Shown here: positions 59,886-64,000 of the stretch, one piece after another
Layout: every line of letters starts with the position of its first letter
Numbering within the stretch: position 1 is the first letter of the stretch
Assembly: GCA_030374805.1 (NCBI GenBank)
Contig: JARGSG010000198.1
Span: 62,001-126,000 of the forward strand
Direction: 5' to 3'
DNA from: Gracilaria gracilis
Lineage: Eukaryota; Rhodophyta; Florideophyceae; Gracilariales; Gracilariaceae
Length of the DNA: 64,000 bases
The notes under the pieces: model-generated
The model's input: the letters and a program-made list of their open reading frames with translations, nothing else
The model's database searches: none
What the model was told of the DNA's origin: nothing
Position numbers and translations under genes: made by a program

Positions 59886-61307
59886 GTCGGATGCATCAGT
59901 GCCAACAAGAAACTCCTTGTCATCCGTAGGGTACGCCAAGGTCGTGTTCTCGGCCATCTTATATCTGAGCGCTTCGAACGAGTGTACCATCTCTTCGGTC
60001 CACTTCAGAAGTCCCTTGGTTTTCCGAGCGTGGTCCAGTGGCTTTGAGGTGTAGGAGAACCGGGGGATGAACTGCCGATAGTAATTAGCAGCTCCTAAGA
60101 AGCTCAACAACTGCTTAGTAGTCTGAGGTCTCTCTCAATTCGATATTGCCTCCACCTTTGCCGGATCCTTGCGAATGCCTTCTCCAGTCACAACAAAGCC
60201 GAGAAGGTTCACCTGCTTCTGACAAAACCGACACTTGTCAGCCCGAATGGGTATGTTCCACTGCGTTAGCTTCTCAATGACGTCTCGGACATGTTCCGTA
60301 TGATCAGACATGTTGTCCGAGAAGATTTTAATGTCATCAATGAACACTGCAACGTACGGAACCTCACCAAGTATCTTGTCCATCAACTGTTGGAATTTGG
60401 CAGACATCGTCCTAATGCCAAACGGTGCAGCGCGCATGCGGTAGTGTTTCCGTTTCCAGCAAAAAGCGACCTGGTTTCTGTCTTCCTCGGGAATGGGGAA
60501 CCTAAAATAACCATCTCTGATATCCAACGTAGTGTATACCGCGTCTGGACCAGATGCAGAGCCAACGGCGTCCAAGATGTCTTGCACACGGGGCAGCGGG
60601 TAGTCAGAATCCGGTAGCAGCGCGTTGAGGCGGCGTAGATCAATGCAGGGGCGGACATCGACGAGATTGCCATCTCCATCTTTCTTCGGTACGCTCAAAA
60701 TAGGGAACGAGTTTGCGCAGTCTGGGGGAGCCGGTTCGATGACTTTGGCCGACAGCCAACGGCTTATCTCAACGTTCACACGGTCTTCGTCTCTCCGTGA
60801 TAAGAAATTCACACGACTCCAGATGGGAGCGGTGGTTGGGGGCCTAACTCGCAGTACTGCTAACGGATGAGTGCACCTTGCAGAAAGCGGGATATCCTGA
60901 TTGCGCTTCAAAGCTTCACCCACTTCTTGAGATATGTGGTCGGCCCTACGTGCGGTGTCTGGAGGTTCCTCTGGCTCATCAGGAATGGGATCTGGTGTGG
61001 GCTGTTCGGAATCGGATGATACCTTGATTGGTTGGGGTATACCTTCGATGGAGTATCCGAACGCTGGGAAGTGCGGTAAGCCAATTATCATGTCCCGCTG
61101 CGGCGGCATCTGCATGACCTCTGCTGTAAGCTGGACAGTCTGAGCCCCGTTGACCACTTTGATCTCAGTGACACCCTTAAGTTCAGCCATGATCTCGCCA
61201 CGTCCATCTCGGATGCTTCCGTACGCGCCCTGTACGGGAGTGCGATGCTTCTCTGCGAAAGCGCTGGATATGAAAGTGGATGTGCCCCGGAGTCCCCCAT
61301 GGCCCAT
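59886..61307 (-). pseudogene. gypsy-4 Pol, N-terminal part (protease, RT, start of RNase H)
   Basis: The protease resembles gypsy-2 (DSGA seen as GDSGA in the overlapping gag frame near 61297). RT has VAVFIDDIKIF (near 60340) and ILSVPKKDGDGNLVDV. An in-frame stop lies at about 60135 between the RT palm and LSFLGAANYYRQF. RNase H breaks off at GTDASD, where gypsy-3 is inserted. The element is inactive. Confidence 0.85.
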
Positions 61308-62326
61308 CCCTCGACGCCATCGATTCGCACTGGGGTGTAAAGCAGCTTCCTTGCGTCTTCAGAGGCGGCACTCAGCACACTGACGGACGGGTCTCTCGCC
61401 TCCTCACTCTTGATAATGCTATCCATAAGCTGAGCTTCAGAGTCGTGCTCGTCATATCCTAACAGAGCACGGAGCTGAGCATCACTAGAAAACGTGCTGG
61501 TTCCGAATTCTCCTTCTTCGAGGGGCCCAGGAGCTGTGTTAACTTGCAGGTTTGCCGCCTGGAGCTCCTTCTCCTCGTCTTCGGAGCACTTGTGCCCTCG
61601 TTTCCACGGCTTCCTGCAATGATAGCACTTCCTCTCTTTCCTCAGTTGCTCTCTGGTAGCCGCGTCGGGTCCCTCTCTCTTCTGCGATGACTCCTCGGTC
61701 TTCGACTGAGGCCGCTCTGGGGGGTCATGTCGTCTGGATGGGTTGCGCCCGCCATGGCGTTTCTTCCCAGTTAACGTCTTGTGTGGCTCAGATTTGCCAG
61801 ACCGAGAGTTCTGATCTCCCCTTTGACGCAATGACCGAGAAGCATCCAGAGTGATTGCGCTCGATATCTCGTCCGAGATCGAAACGGGAGGACTGCTTTG
61901 ACTAGTTCGCCTCCACATGTTGAGCGTGGCTGCTCGCGCTACATTCAGGAGGTCCTGTAGATTCGCATCCAGACCCTGGATGCATACAGCTACCAGCGTC
62001 TCATCGTCATCGTGGCGGCCAGTTCGCGCCATGAGACTGGTGAACCTGTCGCTATACTCCTGCACGAATTCTGAGGAGCTTTGCGAGATCGTCATGAGGT
62101 CGCGAACAAGCTTGTCCCTGATCGCGGGGGACTCAAAATGGTGCAGAAACTTGTCGTGGAGGTCACTCCAATTCGATCCCGAGAGATTCCTCTCAGCCCA
62201 TTGCCTATCAAACCCATTCAATGAAGTCAATAAGGCAGGGAACCAACGGTCCTGTGGAACCTCGTGTGCCGTGGGCAAGGCCTTAACCTTTCCGAGGAAT
62301 TCGAAAGGGTCCTTAATAGCCGTAGT
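61290..62326 (-). pseudogene. gypsy-4 Gag, N-terminally truncated
   Basis: It is closely alike to gypsy-2 gag from TAIKDPFEFLGKV onward (LLTSLNGFDRQWAER, FHHFESPAIRDK-like blocks). It carries the same Cys/His knuckle (CYHCRKPWKRGHKC near 61610). A frameshift near 61300 separates it from pol. The frame runs a few codons past 62326 into unrelated sequence, so it has no genuine start. Confidence 0.85.
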
Positions 62327-64000
62327 TGTCGTGCAACCCCTGCAAAGGGAGAAGACACGCAAAGGGTGTTAAGACCTTCCCTCTTAGAGGTGAGCACAGC
62401 AGCAGAGCGCCCTCACGGGATGACACGGCGGAGCCGGGTGTAAGACCGGGGTCAACCCTTCCCGACAACGGAGAGAGCACGGAGAAAAGAAGACGTGTAC
62501 AGCGGTAGAGAACACACGACACAGGTCGGCAAAACGTCACAGTAGTGAGGAACAGGTACACGCGAGTGTGGAACGGGGCGCAGTGAGCGGCACGAACCAC
62601 GCGAGTGGGCAAAAGCGAAAACGGTAAACACCGGTATGCAGCGTAGCAATACCTGTTCGACAGGGGCAAAAAAAGCGAAAGCACACGCAAAAAGAAACAC
62701 GCGTAAGCGGTAATAGTGTTGCAAATGCCGCGAGGCGGATGATGGTTCCTACACAGTAGTGGCAACTCTCCGTGAGGAGGATATTACTCACCAAGGGTGA
62801 AACATCAGAGCCGAACACTCGGTTGAGTCGTTTACTTCCCCAAAGTTGGGTTGAACTCAACCTACTATGTAGTGTAGCCGCCAACTGTCAGTGGTAACTA
62901 AATATCCAATATTAATATCTAGAATCCCCAACAATGGGTGCAAACTTCCCACACGTGTGTGACTGACCAGCAATGCTGTGCACACTACAACTATCAAATA
63001 TACAATACAAATCTTCCCAAGAATGGTCTAGACCCCCATGCACATGTGTCACCCAGCCAGCAATGCTGTGCCATCCTGCGCGATGCGTCCAACCTTCCCT
63101 GCACTGCAGGTACCATATACTTCTTCCGCAAAAGCGAGCGCCAACCGCGAAATGCGTTGCACTACATATCCCCCTCCTGAGGTGCGCACACCACGTCACG
63201 ATGACGGTTCCAGCACCGGACAACCCAGCAAAGCTGTGCAACATCACGCAGGAGCGGTGCATGTGAGCGATCGCCAAATTCCTTGGCTGCGTTCCAGTTC
63301 TCCGTGTCCTTCTTCGACCTTTTCGACGTCCCCTGGAGTCGCAACCACCGTCCGAAGACGTGCTTTGACTTTCTCGACATCGTCGCAAATTTGCTTACAG
63401 TACGCCCAGGTTGGGGTCCTTTGCGCTCGAACGACGTCTTGACGATGACGGAAGAGTCACGCAACATGCGGTCTGAGTTCCCCATTGGGTCGTAGAACAA
63501 CGTCGATGACGGTACCGCATCGTGCGACACGATCGCCACATCCCCAGACACATGGGTGTTGAACGCAGCACTTCTCCCGAGCACGGGCTTCATATTCACC
63601 CACAACGTCCTTGACGGTCACTTAGAACAACACGCAACACTGCGGTAGACTTCCATCATCACTGCACGCGATGCCGCGGTTTTCCCTCACCCTCCGGGGC
63701 TTTCTAAACCGAGAAATCGGGATTCCAGACAACTCCCAGACTTGGGGCAATTCCACCGCTACTGTAGCGTGATTAAAGCCCATCGGGGAACGACCTCGCG
63801 TTGCGCGCTGATAGCGTGGAAGGCACCCTGAAAAGGGAAACATCCCGTGAACAAAACAGAGGCTTCACCGTGGAGATACGGGCATGCTTTCAATAAGCAT
63901 ATTATTAAAGTACAGAGCCCGAATCTTCGGCGTCCCCAATCCGTCTTCGACGTGACCAGATCCCGACTGGGAAATAAAATGCGCTACCAAGCGACGACAG
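62327..64000. other. Unassigned sequence to the window end, possibly a further insertion
   Basis: The left edge starts TGTCGTGCAACCCC exactly where gypsy-4 gag stops matching gypsy-2, as an inserted LTR would. Its right end is outside the window. CCAGCAATGCTGTGC recurs at 62967 and 63057, with a variant near 63226. 63162-63605 (-) is open for 147 residues but begins with a non-ATG codon and has no known motif. I call no gene. Confidence 0.4.

Larger units (their letters stand above)
59886..62326 (-). mobile_element. gypsy-4, 5' part (gag to RNase H, truncated at the right)
   Basis: This is the upstream half of gypsy-4 on the minus strand. It joins 48271 through the shared GTCGG. It begins within gag at the equivalent of TAIKDPFEFLGKV of gypsy-2; the first 115 or so codons, the leader and the 5' LTR are absent. 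Confidence 0.88.

Noticed and set aside
63162..63605. 147-codon minus-strand ORF near the right end
   Set aside because: No ATG at its start, no recognisable motif, and overlapping frames are also open.

Overview
This is a nuclear eukaryotic window dominated by transposable elements. About 45 kb of the 64 kb belongs to LTR retrotransposons (Ty1/copia and Ty3/gypsy) and one pogo/Tigger DNA transposon. A few intronless, mostly secreted or membrane-type host genes lie between them. Intronless genes, short TATA-type promoters and clustered nested LTR elements fit a florideophyte red alga such as Chondrus crispus. That is a guess from overall character; nothing here proves the species. I saw no bacterial operons, rRNA genes, intact tRNA genes or CRISPR arrays.

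Layout. 1-2185: the tail of one membrane-protein gene and a complete tandem paralogue. 2357-2516: a 16-bp minisatellite. About 3030-26332: one nested retrotransposon cluster. gypsy-1 (+) is the oldest layer. copia-1 (-, 3264-9183, TSD CAGGC) sits in its 5' region. A tandem copia-2/copia-2' array (-) interrupts its pol at 13958. An intact gypsy-2 (+, 19656-24880, TSD GTGCC) sits inside the middle copia-2 LTR. 26333-29389: a low-gene stretch with one secreted-protein gene (28418-28981, -). 29392-32346: a decayed pogo/Tigger transposon bounded by TA duplications and split by a 965-bp solo LTR (TSD CCCTC). 32425-35908: decayed host genes, including a secreted cysteine-rich gene split by a tRNA-like insertion. 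36505-43750: complete copia-3 (TSD TTATC). 44030-45172: a secreted repeat protein gene just downstream of its 3' LTR. 46173-62326: gypsy-4 (-), split by an 11.6-kb gypsy-3 (+, 48272-59885, TSD GTCGG). 62327-64000: an unexplained sequence whose left edge cuts gypsy-4 gag.

The most notable observation is an architecture shared by two unrelated families. Both copia-3 and gypsy-3 carry one long ORF in antisense orientation between the end of pol and the 3' LTR. The copia-3 antisense protein (486 aa) has basic ends, a weak chromodomain-like stretch and a Cys-His-Asp arrangement like a papain/transglutaminase-fold peptidase. The gypsy-3 antisense protein (798 aa) is of unknown fold with an RG-rich C-terminus; its ORF has TATA-like boxes upstream and an AATAAA signal just past its stop. 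Other observations are a candidate -1 frameshift signal in gypsy-1, a half-tRNA-type primer site in copia-3, and an in-frame LTR-gene ORF at 43634-45172. Coordinates of LTRs and TSDs were read directly from repeated sequence; protein families were assigned by motif, without database searches.
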